From: Tiliqua scincoides
Lineage: Eukaryota > Chordata > Lepidosauria > Squamata > Scincidae
Assembly (NCBI RefSeq): GCF_035046505.1
Contig: NC_089822.1
Span: 113,787,307-113,851,306 of the forward strand
DNA: 64,000 bases
Direction of reading: 5' to 3'
The translations under genes and the position numbers were made by a program. Positions 8,701 through 20,839 of this stretch are shown piece after piece (the stretch's first letter is position 1; each line of letters opens with the position of its first letter). Below the pieces are notes generated by a model. It worked only from the letters and a program-made list of their open reading frames with translations. It made no database searches and was not told the origin of the DNA.

Positions 8701-11700
8701 AGTAGGAGCAGAAGAAGAGCCCTCTGGGGCAGGCCAAAGGCCCATCTGGTCCGGCTTCCTGGGTCTCACGTGGCCCGCCAGGTGCCAGGGGGCACACAAG
8801 ACGTCAAGAAGCCTGCATCCTGGTGCCACTCACTTGCGCCTGCCTGTCAGAGGCAGTCCGCCTCTCAAACCAGGAGGCTGCACTCACCCCACACGGCTTG
8901 TTGGCATCTAGGCCAGATGCCGTCACCACATCCTGTGGCAAGGAGTTCCACAGATTAATCACATGCTGAGTAAAGAAGTATTTTATTTCGTTTGTTCTAA
9001 TAATGGCATTCAGGCTATTTCAGATGCGTGCACACACACACACTAAGCTCTGACACAAGCTTCAGCCTCAGCTTGCCAACACCTTCCTTGTGATGACAGT
9101 GCTTGGTCATCTCTCATAAAAATCTCATTTTAGCACGGTGCAATTATAATTCTTCTTTTTCCTATGGAGGAAAGGAAGTTGCTGGAATGGAGGGTGAAGG
9201 GCCAGAAAGGGAAGAGAAGGTGGTAGTGATGGTGGGGGGGGGGGTGAACTGGAGGTCATAAGATTTCCTCCAGAGTGGGAGGGGTTTTGGATGGATGAGC
9301 AAAGTTGACAGAAAGAAGGCTCACAAGAAGTACCTTTGTTAAGGGTTGTGTAGGAGGCAGATTAGATCATGTGGGAGGGGTAGGAAAACCAGGAGATGTG
9401 TCAATGAAACCTTTCTCTTGTGCAGCAGAGTTGAGAAGGAAAAATGACAATCCTCTCTTAAAGGGTGAAAAGAGTGAGGAGCTTCTTGGTTGGGGGATCT
9501 AGGAAGATGTCTTAAGAAATAGAAGGCAGGAAAAAGGGAAGGAAGTTGAAGAACATGGTGGATACAGTAACTTTGGGAAGAAGTGAGTGTGGTAGATATG
9601 AAAGAGACACCAAAAAGGGTTGATTCTTGGGTGCAGGATTCCTGGGCCTTGACCGGAAAGATTGTGGCAGTGGACCAGAGCTTTGGTCCTTTGGATGTGA
9701 TGTCTAGTGAACAAGTGAATAAGCTTCCCATTGTAGCACAAACAAAACAGGAGCTAAAATGCATATGCTCCTACATTTGCAAGAGGTACTTGCATGTTGG
9801 ATTACCTGGAATAGTGCAACTGGATACAGCTATTAAAATGTTTGAGGGGGGAGTGAGAAAGAAGATAGAAAATATTGGTTATTAGGCAATCTAAAGGAGC
9901 ATGTGCACTTTAATGGGGTTAACTGAGTTGGAAGGGAGAAGGTGAAGTGTAAGGGTCAACTGTACTACAGATGAATTGTATAGGAGTGTGCTGGCATTGG
10001 GAATGGAAATGGAATTATCAGCTGCTAGGAACATGGCAGGACACAGAATGTTTGAGGCAGTGAAGAGCACACATTTATCTGTTGTCCTTGTCTCTGTTTC
10101 AGCTCTAAGCCCAGTTGGGCAGATCAAGTGGAAGAAGAAGGAGGTGATGATGGTGAGAAATCATGCACATTCTAAGTCTGGATTAATGTCATTCCCCAGG
10201 ACTGACTCCCATCTCATTTGGAGTGGGCTTAGTCTTAACAAAAACTCTCTAAAGATCACCTTTCAAGATGCCAAGGAAAGTCCATAGGCATGAAATTTGT
10301 CTTAGGGAGAGCTTTGTTTCTGCCTCCAGGAGTGTGGATTCCAGAACATTTTTTTTCCAACCTTTATTTCAGCTTTTAGTTCCCTGTTGGCCTCCCCCCT
10401 TTTGTTTTCTATTACAGGAGTTCAGACATTTGCAGTTGTGCATTTTGGAATGCATTCTGCTTCCTCAGCTAGCCTCATCTTTTGGTACCATGCCTTAAAG
10501 ACTTCTCACTTAACTGTCCTATCCAAATCCTTTCAGACACGCTTTGTAGTACTAGTATAAAGTACAAGCAGATGCAGTGTGTCTCAAACTGGGCACAGCC
10601 TTCATCCCTTCCTGTTGACAAAGGGTTGGAAAAGGTGGGGAGAAGTAGAAATACTAAAGATTTGGACATAAGTGGGAACACCTGGCTGAAATAAAGTTAT
10701 TACTTTGTCAGTAGTTGAGCAGTGACATTGCCTCTTAAATTTTAAGAGGCAGTCTAGTTCCAATGATAGAGCTGGATTTGAACTTAGAAGTCTAAAGCTC
10801 AAAACCCAGTTCTGGCCATTTTGTCCACAGCCACTCAGCTTTAGTTCTTTGTAATGAAATATTTTATATCCCACTTTTCTACCGATTTCCCAATATTAGA
10901 TACATATTTCCCAAGGTTGTCAGGAAAGTTGAGTCTTGTATAAGCTATAGGGCACAATCCAAAAGTGGCCTTGGGCCAACACAAATCCCTTGTGCCAGCC
11001 CAGGAGGATCACAAAAATGCTATAAGGCACGTTTGCACCTCCTCAAGAGGAAACTGGGCCAGCGCACTGAGAAGCGCTGGCCTGTGGAGGCTGAAGGAAA
11101 CCTCTGCACTGGTTTCCTCCTCGAGTCTTGCGTTGGCCCGGCTGGGCCAATGTAAGGAGAAGGGTAGGCAGGAGGGACACGTTCCTGGGTGGGGGGCGGG
11201 TGAGCAGCAGGAGGTGGGGCTGGGATCCAGCAGTTATGCCGGATCCCAACCCCTGTTCCCAGAGAGAGCGGAGTGGCTTGGAGCGGCTCTGCTCTCCTCG
11301 GGCTTGTGCCACCTCAAGAGGTGGCGCAAGTCTGAGGAGACCCATAGGGGCCAGCAGCCCTTACCCAGGGGTAAGGGGAAAAGCTTCCCCTTGCCTCTGG
11401 CTGAGCTACTTATGGCCACTATCCTGCGCTGCATACAGTGCAACCCTCCTGGCTTGCCTGTTCCAGCACAGGATAGGATTGTGCCCTTAATCTCCTATCT
11501 GGGAGCACGGCAACTGACTTCCCTCTTTTTCCCTAACACAGATAAATGCATCACCAGTGAACTGCTCAAAGACATTCCTCTGAGTGGGGTGCTGAGTGGA
11601 GGCGTGACTGTTGAGCCTGAGCCTGTGCCCGTGCCCGTGCCTGTGCCTGAGCTTGTGAAAGGAGGTAAGAGCTGGGTTTGTAGCTAAGGAAGAAACTGAG

Positions 11701-14700
11701 CACTGGATGTTTCAGACACAAAGATATCCATAGTTGGTTCTGCTTCTTTCACAGAACCCCTCCCATCCCCCAAAGAACTTGTTAATGGAAATATCAAAAC
11801 AGTGACTGAGTACAGAGAGGAAGAGGATGGCCGCAAGGTGAAGGTGAGTGGAAACCTGGGTTCTGACTGTCTTATCTCCCTCAACCATTATAGCTTCTTG
11901 GTGGGTCTCACATTGTGTTGATAAGTTGCAACCCATCCTCGCTTACAGTTGCCTGTCATTGTGCTCGGCTTGGCATGGACATGAACGCAAGAATGCTTCC
12001 ATACCACAAAACAGAGTACTCTTTATGAAGGCTGTATTTAGCTTGTGCCAGGTTAGAACTCTAATGTGAAGAACTTGGCTCTGTTAAGTTTTTTCCCTGG
12101 CGTTCACACTCTATAGCTCTAGGAGGTAGGGTTTTGATGGAGTTGGGAGGAGTCTTGAGCACAGCAGGACTATGGGTGTTGTAGCAGAGTTTTAAACATG
12201 CTCCTGGGATGTATCATTAAGTTCTCATTCCTGCCCTGAACATAGGGTGACATGTTGCTGTCTTTTGGCAGATCATCCGCACCTTTCGGATTGAGACCCG
12301 GAAGGCCTCCAAGGCTGTAGCAAGGCGAAAAGTGAGTATTCTGAAAGACTGTTCTCTTGCATCTAATTTCCTGGACCATTAGACGGGCAAAGATTCTGTT
12401 TGGTGGTGGTGAACTCCCATCTTCAAGTCTAAACCAATGGTATGTAGCAAGCATTGTTAGAAAGCCGGAACTATAATTATTATTAAGAATACTTATATGC
12501 CACTTTTCAATGAAAGTATTAATGAAGTGGTTTACAGAACAAAATAAATCCTTAGTTAAATGGTTCCCTGTCCCCAAAGGGCTCACAAGCTAAAAATGGA
12601 TGCAGAAGAAACACCAGGAACAGCTGCTGGAAAATAATGCCATGCTGGGGTGAAGAGGGACAGTTACTTTCCCCCACTATGATCAATACATAGTGCTAAA
12701 GTGTCTTTTCCTTTTATTTTCACTTTCACCAAATCATTTTCTGATCTGCACCATGTGGGCCTAGCGTTGTTTTCAAATGGAAACAATTCATTTGAAAATA
12801 ACGAACGTGTTCTTCATGCTTTTAAAAACAATTAATTGTTCTCTTGGGAATTAGTGAGGTCTGGGTGCTGAAAGAAGAAAGCTAAATGAACCAAGTGAAT
12901 GGAAATTTAGAGACCACTACTTGAAATATGTAGTGTTTGCCTCATTGCATCCTACCTGCTGCTCTGACATACGCCTATGATACTTCGTACCATAGAATTC
13001 AACTATTCATGCATTTCCCCACTGCATTTCCCTCCCCACTTTTCTGGATGATGTCAGTGGCCCCAATTATTATTTTTTCTTTAGAACTGGAAGAAGTTTG
13101 GCAACTCAGAATTTGATGCTCCAGGCCCAAATGTGGCCACCACCACTGTGAGCGATGATGTCTTCATGACGTTCATCACCAGCAAAGAGGTGAGTGACAG
13201 AGGTCTCAAGGCTGATGAGAAGACTAATAGGTTTCATTTTTACATTATGGTACAGAGGGCAAGTTTTGCTGGCCATGCCCCCTCAAATTGCAGACATGCT
13301 CCCTCTGGACCTGGCTAATAGCAGTTTTGCCTGGAGCCTGAGGGTTGTGTGGATTCTTGAAAAGAACAGGACAACCAGACTTTCGGTATTGTCACTTGTT
13401 TCATCATCCCCTTTGCCAGGACTTGAACTGCCAAGAGGAGGAGGACCCCATGAACAAGTTGAAAGGGCAGAAAATTGTGTCATGCCGTATCTGCAAAGGT
13501 GACCACTGGACCACACGCTGCCCCTACAAGGACACCCTGGGGCCCATGCAGAAAGAGCTGGCTGAGCAACTGGGGCTTTCCACAGGCGAGACTACCAAAC
13601 TGCCAGGAGGTGAGGACTGAAAAGGCAGAAGACATGAAAAAGTGCCTTCCTCACCCTTTGTTGGTTGGCTTCCTCACACCATCCTGGATATGGGAAGGAG
13701 GGTTGGATTCCGACTCTTGCTAAAACTGTGCCTCTTGTTTTCACAGAACCAGAGCCTGTGCAGGCCCAGCAGAGCAAGACTGGGAAGTATGTTCCACCTA
13801 GCCTGAGAGATGGAGCTAGCCGTAGAGGGGAATCCATGCAGCCCAACCGCAGAGGTGCATTCTCCTTGGGTGCAAGTCTTGGCCACTTTAAAAGTGATCA
13901 CAGCTGGCCAGTGCCTTCCAGTCCCTCAGTTTCTGCCACCTTGATCCTTTTTTTCCTTTTTTTCCTGTCCTTAGCTGATGACAATGCCACCATCCGTGTC
14001 ACCAATCTTTCTGAGGATACTCGAGAGACTGACCTGCAGGAGCTCTTCCGTCCTTTTGGATCCATATCCCGTATCTACTTGGCCAAGGACAAAACCACCG
14101 GTCAATCTAAGGTGAGGAAAGAGACTGATCATCAGGTGGGTGGACTGTATTGGGCCAGTGGATGCTGGAGTAAGTCCCGGAAGACACTGGTCCAGGACTT
14201 CAAGCAACATTTTCTCCCTTCCTGTGCTAATGTTTCACCCTGCTTGTTACTTCCCTTTAGGGTTTTGCCTTCATCAGCTTCCACCGCCGAGAGGATGCTG
14301 CAAGGGCCATTGCAGGGGTGTCTGGTTTTGGCTATGATCATCTGATCCTAAATGTGGAATGGGCCAAGTAAGTAGGATTACTTAGGGCACTGGAGACCTA
14401 TGTGCAGGCATGAGATGTTTCTAAAAGAAACTTCTCCCTTGCAGTATATGCAGAGGCTCTGCATGACCATAAGAATGGTCTTATCCCTTAGCAAACCTGT
14501 AACTGAGTTTTGTCAGTGACTGACAACATTTTCAGTGTGTGTGTGCCTGCAGTCTAAAGTGCTGCACTTCACTGGCTTATTGCCTCAGATGTTTTGTTTT
14601 ATTCAGCTTTATCTGAATTTGAAATAGTTTTTTGTTGATGATGTGGTAAGAAAGATTGGCCCCTTAGATAAGGCACCTCAGTAGGCTCCCATGATGTGGC

Positions 14701-16224
14701 AGGAGTGGGGCATGCAACCATTGAGTGATTCTCACACTGTCTCTAACCTCATTGGGTGCTCCATGCAAAGTGGGAATGGGTTTTGGTGCCAGCTACTCTC
14801 TGGAGCCAGCTCTGATTAGTGTTACCAAAAAAAGAATGGAACTGGGATAGAGCCTAGGGAATATGCCATAGTGCCATGTTTATTGTTATGCACATCCAAC
14901 TCTCTTGTAATTACCAAGGATTATCCACTTGCTGCTGATGGCTAGTCATTGCAATTGGAGACAAAGCTGTTCAGGCATTTGGAAGCTACAACAATGTTGT
15001 AGAATCTCCACTCAAGTCTTGGATGACTTGACTTTTATCCTCTTTTTCCTTATGTTTGTCTGTTACCCTTCAACTTTCAGTCCTTGGCCATGCTTTATTT
15101 CCACATTCCAGTTGTCCCGCAGTTAATCATGGTATATCCTGTTAGGTAGCAATTGCTGTTGACATCAGCTTAGTTTCTAGGGGGTCTCATACATTTATCT
15201 TCAGCCTTGGAGTGCGCAGCCCACTTGTTAATCTTTGTCTTATGACCTGTATTTTGTTCTGTGCTCATCTCTGGCACACTCATGTGCAGACAACAAAACA
15301 GAACAATATATAGGCAGCCCTAAGTTTACAACCGCTTGTTTTGTTTTTGAAACCAGAAGGCCAAAAATATCAAAAATTCAAAAATGTACACTGGATATAA
15401 TGTAGAGAAACAGCACAGTTAATCAGAGATGGGAGATATCTCCAGCATTGCCAGTGAGAGAGGGCAGGAGTGATCCTTTGGGAAATGAAAACACACCAGG
15501 AGTGTGCCTTGAAGGCACTCTTGTTTGGGGCCAAGCAGAAGCTGCCCCACAGTGCAAGAGATACGGTGCAAATGGAGGAAAGACTGGGGAGATCAGGGAC
15601 TGGTTGGGGCAACCCATGCTGAGGAGAGATACACCTTTGCATTGACCTCACCACAGTCACCAGACAGGGAAGGAGGGGAGAGATAGCACCACATAAGAGC
15701 CCCAAGCATGAAAACTCAGTGGCAGGAGAGGGCCTTCCATCTCAGGCTGAGTGCAGGGTGTCTGGGTGGGAAGCATTCATAGCAGTCCTTTCAGAGCTTT
15801 AAATATAATAATACTGATTGTCAATTTTGAGAGGTTCCTTCAGAAACAAAACCCTGTCATGTTGAGGGCTACCTGTGCCTGCAAAATAGGTAGTTTGATC
15901 CATCATGGTTGTACTTTGGTTCTTAAATAATACCTAATACACTATTTGCCTAGTAGTCGCCATGTTAGAACATAAAGAGAAAGAAACATTTAGGGAATGG
16001 GAAGAGAGGATAGTTTGTGGTAGAAGTTGCTTCTGCCTACTTAAGGCTACTTTTTTTTACCATAAGACCTAAAAAAAAACCTACTTTGCTCCTTGCACTT
16101 GAAAATGGATCTTCTACATTCTGCATTGGATAAAGAGTCTTCAGCTATGCAGGTTACTACATCCCCTTCCCTGTTAGCATGCTGACAGCTTCTCTCTTTC
16201 CTCCACAGACCTTCTACTAATTGA
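8333..16224 (+). CDS. EIF3G: Eukaryotic translation initiation factor 3 subunit G
   Basis: Coding exons: 8333-8352, 10103-10152, 11542-11664, 11755-11843, 12272-12331, 13085-13189, 13420-13609, 13747-13854, 13975-14111, 14261-14367, 16209-16224. They sum to 334 codons plus stop with all phases consistent (human is 320 aa). eIF3g is an RNA-binding subunit of the cytoplasmic eIF3 complex and helps scanning and reinitiation. The N-terminus [20 protein letters not shown] is the conserved eIF3-contact region. A CCHC zinc knuckle lies at residues 171-183 ([13 protein letters not shown]). The C-terminal RRM spans about 254-330, with RNP2 IRVTNL (255-260) and RNP1 KGFAFISF (294-301), and the protein ends PSTN. 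Exon 3 holds an extra [15 protein letters not shown] run that explains most of the added length. The start is fixed by homology. Confidence 0.97.
8705..9002 (-). mobile_element. CR1 3' tail in EIF3G intron 1
   Basis: The reverse strand matches the 3' end of the CR1 at 4813-5160. Shared parts include the TGGTCCGGCTTCCTG side and the ACATCCTGTGGCAAGGAGTT block. It lacks the reverse transcriptase and is more diverged than the 4813 copy. Confidence 0.75.
10950..11487. mobile_element. Long MITE with GGGCACAATCC / GGATTGTGCCC ends, EIF3G intron 2
   Basis: The ends GGGCACAATCC and AGGATTGTGCCC are inverted. They are the same termini as the MITEs at 19215, 26715, 35041, 46142 and 47142. The GC-rich interior produces several unrelated open frames, none of which I accept as genes. 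Confidence 0.55.
12476..12690 (+). repeat. Interspersed repeat, probable LINE tail, EIF3G intron 5
   Basis: The segment CACTTTTCAATGAAAG ... TTCCCTGTCCCCAAAGGGCT ... GTGAAGAGGGACAGTTACT is found again in reverse orientation at about 47720-47880. It lies between EIF3G exons 5 and 6 and is not coding. Confidence 0.5.
14368..16208 (+). other. EIF3G last intron, nothing further recognised
   Basis: This 1.8-kb intron separates the RRM exon from the tiny terminal exon that encodes PSTN and the stop. I find no snoRNA boxes, exon or full transposon in it. Confidence 0.6.
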
Positions 16225-16315
16225 AACACGCTGCTCTGCATTCATCTTTGGAAATCATTTGGATGTTTTAATTGGAAATTATGGTCACTAATAAAGGCTC
16301 ATCACATCATCAGAA
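16225..16315 (+). other. EIF3G: EIF3G 3' UTR with poly(A) signal
   Basis: A short 3' UTR follows the TGA at 16222-16224. AATAAA lies at 16290-16295, 66 bases after the stop. The end is estimated from the usual cleavage distance. Confidence 0.75.
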
Positions 16316-16844
16316 TATCTTATGTGATCTGTCTAATGTTATCAGGGCGTTCCTGTCACTGACCAGATTACCCAGGCTTATTTTGAAAGATGCTTTCCTT
16401 CCGTTACTGGCTGATTTATTTTATCTACCTCAGGACCGAGAGCCTTCCATTGCAAAGTACTGTATATGCTTTTGCTGTGTCTCCAATTGGAGCAGAGGAT
16501 CCAGGCCTTTGAAGTAATGTTGAACCATTGGGCTGGGCCTACTCTGAAGGGAAGTGATGAGAACGTATCCTACACGAGTTGTTCATTTGGATCTTGCAAT
16601 CAATTTTATTTTTTATTAACCCCCTGGGTCCTTTGTCGTCTTTCTCTGCTGTGCAGAAAAAAAGAGGGGCCCTCCTCAGGCAGCCAGTTCCTACGATGTG
16701 TAAGATAATCATTTTTAATCCCAGCCTGCAACATTTAGGATTCAGCTATCTATATCAGGCTGCAATCCTGACCACACTTTCCTGAGAGTAAGCCCCATCA
16801 AACAAAATTGGACTTCTGAGTAGACCTGATTAGGATTGTGCCCT

Positions 16845-17644
16845 CAGTGTTTCTCAAACTGGGTCAGGACCCATTAGATGAGTCTCAAGCCAGTGGGTGG
16901 ATCCCCATTCATTTCAATATTTTATTTTTAATATATTAGACCAGGGGTGTCCAAAGTTTTTGGCAGGAGGGCCACATCAGCTCTCTGACACTGTGTCGGG
17001 GGCCAGGGGAAAAAAAGAATTAATTTACATTTAAAATTTGAATAAATTTACATAAGCTTACATAAATGAATATATTAAAGATGAACTTATATGAACAAAT
17101 GAAGGTCTATAAAAGGCCTTGCACAAAGCAAGGCTGGCCTTTCCTTTTCTGCCGCTGCTGCATCACAGATGTGAAAAAGCAAGCACTGGAGGGAGCTCTC
17201 ATCCCACAGCTCACATGAGAGGTCAAACAGTCGCCCTCACGCTGAGAGAAGTTGCGTTGGGCCAGTGTGGGCTTCAACAAATCTCCAGAGGGCCAGAGGC
17301 TCATTGGAGACTGGGGGCTCTCTGAGGGCCGCATTGAGAGGCCTCGAGGGCCGCAAGTGGCCCCCGGGCCAGGGTTTGGGCACCCCTGTATTAGACGATG
17401 CTACCATGATATGCGACTGCATTTGGGAAAATGTTACAGACCTGTACTTTTAACAAGCTACTATGTATATTTTTTTAGCAAAGATAGTCAATGGGACTTA
17501 CTCCTGGGTAAGTGTGGGTAGGATTGCAGCCCAGGATTGTTAAAAATTTTCCCTGCCTGTTGTCACTTCCAGTCATGACATCACTTCTGGTGGGTCCTGA
17601 CAGATTGTCATTCTAAAAAGTGGGTAAATGTGTGAGAAGCACTG
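16845..17644. mobile_element. hAT family B carrying a nested family A copy
   Basis: The ends CAGTGTTTCTCAAACT and GTGTGAGAAGCACTG, and the GTCATGACATCACTTCTGG block, mark family B. The family A element at 16942-17388 lies inside and is therefore younger. No matching octamers flank the outer element. Confidence 0.8.
16942..17388 (+). mobile_element. hAT family A, intact non-autonomous copy, 447 bp
   Basis: The ends CAGGGGTGTCCAAAG and TTTGGGCACCCCTG are inverted. The flanks are a perfect 8-bp duplication, TATTAGAC, at 16934-16941 and 17389-17396. This is the best copy of the family in the window and shows its full length. There is no transposase frame. Confidence 0.93.
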
Positions 17645-17701
17645 AATCCTAAATGTTGCAGGCTGGGATTAAAAAATACCAGCTTTTGGACTTGTGGACC
17701 T

Positions 17702-17797
17702 TTAACAGTTGTGTAGAACGGGGAATTTCAGCAGTGCAACTTGGCATCTCAAAGAAATTCCCTGTTGGAATTCTCTCTTCTACACAATTGTTAAACA
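17702..17797. mobile_element. Short palindromic MITE with TTAA borders
   Basis: TTAACAGTTGTGTAGAA and TTCTACACAATTGTTAA are near-perfect inverted ends around GGGAATTTCAGC. A related start lies near 63482 and a weaker one near 47637. TTAA borders would fit a piggyBac-type element. Confidence 0.5.
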
Positions 17798-17899
17798 GCC
17801 AGGAGCCCTAAAATTGAAAAGTTGGTCACTCCTGGTGTAAAATATCCCCCGCTCCAGTTGGAGATACACCAAAAGCACATACAGTACATTGTATTTGCT

Positions 17900-19211
17900 C
17901 TCTTCACTTCTGGGTTTTTTAAAGGTTTTTTTAAAAGGTTGACAAAGACAGTGATGATGCTGCCCACCCTGGAGCTCAACTGAAGGCTAGTCCTTTAGAG
18001 ACACTGCTTCCTACAATGCAGTTTTTGCGGTGAGATGGAAAGGTGACTGGATTAATGCAATGAGTTCTGCTCACTCTTCCCCTTATATGGATCATGCTCT
18101 CTGGTGTGGCTTCAGTTCCACACTGCCTTTCTCCCTCCCCCTTGTGAGATAGTCTTGTGCAATTCTGTTGCTGTTCTCCATCAGGTCTGCTGCAGGACAG
18201 GAAATGGACACTTTTGGTGTGTGGGTGGTACTTCTTTAAAAAAGTCAGCCACTTTGTGCTCAATTTTTGAATGTTTAACTTGAAAGACCTTGGTTTCTGT
18301 TCTCATTAGCCTTTCACACTGTTGAAACATCCTCAGCTGTGGTGCCTGAAACAGAGCATAGTACTTTAGGGGAGGTCTCATTGATGCTATATAGATTGCT
18401 GCAGTGACTGGATGTTGGAAACTGAGTGTCTGGAACTGTGGTGATTGCCAGATAACTGGTGGGGGGAGTTGTTCACTCTCACATTTTCACACATGCTGAT
18501 GCTTAGCTAGCTCCCCCCACCCCATTATTTTATGCATCTTGATTTTTTCTTTCCTTTGACTCGACACTCCACATACAACTTCCTTTAATTTTGGTGTACT
18601 GGTTTGCATTCCTTGTAGAGCAGGGGCAGGCACAAGGTAAACTGCGATCAACTTGATAAGTCATTGACCCATTTCTTGCCATTATTGCTTATTTTTACAA
18701 AGAATCCTGGACTAGAAGCATCTTCTTAAACAAGAGTATTGCATATTCAGAGTCACTCAGTTCAGTGTTATAGGGAACATTTAAGGAAAACTATGGACAA
18801 AATAAAAACTAGGAACAATATTTTACATAAACTTTCCAGTACCAGCTGGGGAGCAAGTGCCTCAGTTCTCAGGACATCAGCTCTTGCCCTAGGTATACTC
18901 AGCGGCTGAATACTTATAGCCCTGTATGGCTAAAGAGTGCTCATATGAAAGTAGTGGATGTCCAACTTAATCACACTATGAGGTTAATATCAGGAACCAT
19001 CAAATCAACACCCTCAGAAGACTAGCCTTAAAAAGAGAGTGACAGAAATGCGAGGCAAACCGGCTGTTAACTATACATAAGGATTGCCATGATCAAATAT
19101 TTAGATTTAAATCCTGGAACCCATTGTGGAAATTTGGATGGCAATTGTCAGAGAAGATTGATATTGGGACACAATGGCGTAAGGAATAGGCAGCCTCCAA
19201 CCCTGACCTGT
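17900..19211. other. EIF3G-P2RY11 intergenic DNA, nothing recognised
   Basis: There is no exon, RNA gene or clear transposon between the EIF3G-side repeats and the hairpin MITE at 19215. It lies between two genes that converge tail to tail. Confidence 0.5.
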
Positions 19212-19214
19212 TTA

Positions 19215-19299
19215 GGGCACAATCCTAACCAGGGCTACTCAGAAGTAAGTTTTGTTCAGTGGGGCTTACTCTCAGGAAAGTGTGGTTAGGATTGCAGCC
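19215..19299. mobile_element. Hairpin MITE, 85 bp, TTA target duplication
   Basis: The element runs from GGGCACAATCCTAACC to GGTTAGGATTGCAGCC, with TTA on both sides (19212-19214 and 19300-19302). Its centre is CAGAAGTAAG ... GGGGCTTACTCTCAG, also inverted, so nearly the whole element can fold. A 3-bp TTA/TAA duplication fits PIF/Harbinger-type MITEs. The family assignment is an inference. Confidence 0.65.
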
Positions 19300-19799
19300 T
19301 TAATCTAGTGTCTGATCCAGCACAACATCCGTATGGCTTTTATCTTCCAAGGAGGAACTGGACAGTGCTTAACCAAATGCGTACTAACCATGGTAGGTAC
19401 CAATATTGAAAACACAAATGGGGCTTGGTTGATAATCCTAATTGTGACTGTGGGAATGTTCCGCAAACACATTGCAACAGAATACCTCCTTAGAAGGTAT
19501 TCTGGCTCCCTGCAGGAATTCAACTTGAAGGTACTACTGTTAAATGATTAGTTGGCTGTAGGTCTAGTCACTTCATAACTGCTCATATACAACATGTGTA
19601 ACTTTATTTGTGATATATTGTGGATTTTATATAATGTTGCATTTTGCCATATGATTAAAAAGTTCAGTGTTAGTTGATTAAGAGCCTAGCAATGCACTTT
19701 TGCTTTTACAGCCTTAGATGCATTAACTGGACCAAGGAAATTTTAATTGTGTTTAAAAAAAGAAAGAAAGAAAAAGACCATGTAAGATCTGAGTCAGTC

Positions 19800-19985
19800 A
19801 ATTCCTTTGCTATTCAGGGATCAGAACAAGTGGGGTTCCAACAGGGCAAATCTACTTTGGATCATTGTATTACTCTGTCATATCTTATTGAGAAATATTC
19901 CAAGGGGACCAAACTTAAATTATTCAGTCGTCTTATTCTTTACAGGGGCTTTTGACTCAGTGGACAGGGAAGCTGACTAAAGTGC
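19800..19985 (+). mobile_element. LINE reverse transcriptase fragment
   Basis: Translation gives EQVGFQQGKSTLDHCITLSY, a conserved reverse transcriptase block, followed after a frame change by GFDSVDRE. It differs from the CR1 that follows. It is a dead fragment of unknown clade. Confidence 0.6.
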
Positions 19986-20049
19986 AAATTTCTTATTAGG
20001 AGAGCGCATCAAAATACTACCTGCCAAATTAAATGCTAATAGGTGCGGA

Positions 20050-20820
20050 AATTAGCAACACAAATTCAGGGGAAGTCCCCTCATGGATTAGGAACTGGTT
20101 GAGGACCAGGTAGCAGAGAGTGGGTGTCAATGGGCAATTTTCACAATGGAGAGAGTTGAGAAGCAGTGTACCTCAAGGATCTGTCCTGGGACCGGTGCTT
20201 TTCAACCTGTTCATAAATGACCTAGAGACAGGGTTAAGCAGTGAGGTGGCCAAGTTTGCGGACAAACTTGGCAAAGTTTTCCGAGGGGTGAAGACCAGAA
20301 GAGATTGTGAAGAGCTCCAGAAGGATGTCTCCAAACTGGGAGAATGGGCAGCAAAATGGCAGATATATTTCAATGTAAGTAAATGTAAAGTCGTGCACGT
20401 TGGGGCAAAGAATCAAAACTTATAGGCTGATGGGTTCAGAGCTGTCTGTGACAGATCAGGAGAGAGATCTTGGGGTCCTTGTGGACAGCTCAATGAAAGT
20501 ATCAATCCAGTGTGCGGCGGCAGTGTAGAAGGCTAATTCCATGCTGGGGATCATTAGAAAAGGCATTGAGAATAAAATGGCTAATAGCATAATGTCATTA
20601 AACAACTCAATGGTAAGGCCACACCTGGAGTATTGCATCCAGTTCTGGTTGCCACATCTCAAAAAGGATATAGTGGAAATGGAAAAGGTGCAGGAAAGAG
20701 TGACCAGAATGTTTACTGGGCTGCGGCACCTCACATATGAGCAAAGGCTACAGCGTTTGGGCCTCTTCAGTCTAGAAAAGCGGCACCTGAGGGGAGACAC
20801 GATTAAGACATACAAAAGTC
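20050..20820 (+). mobile_element. CR1 LINE reverse transcriptase fragment, degraded
   Basis: The same CR1 type as at 4813-6144, on the plus strand: SVPQGSVLGPVLFNLFINDL, FNVSKCKVVHVGAKNQ, then PHLEYCIQFWLPHLKKDI and GLFSLEKRHLRGD. Several stops and frame changes break it. The catalytic FADD box is altered (FADKLGK), so it is inactive. It ends abruptly in a CA microsatellite at 20820. Confidence 0.85.
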
Positions 20821-20839
20821 ACACACACACACACACACA
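20820..20839. repeat. (CA)n microsatellite at the end of a CR1 fragment
   Basis: Ten CA units follow directly on the truncated CR1 sequence. Confidence 0.85.

Noticed and set aside
11043-11490. Frames of 100-240 codons within EIF3G intron 2
   Set aside because: They cross a GC-rich MITE interior. Only 11542-11664 of this stretch is a true exon.
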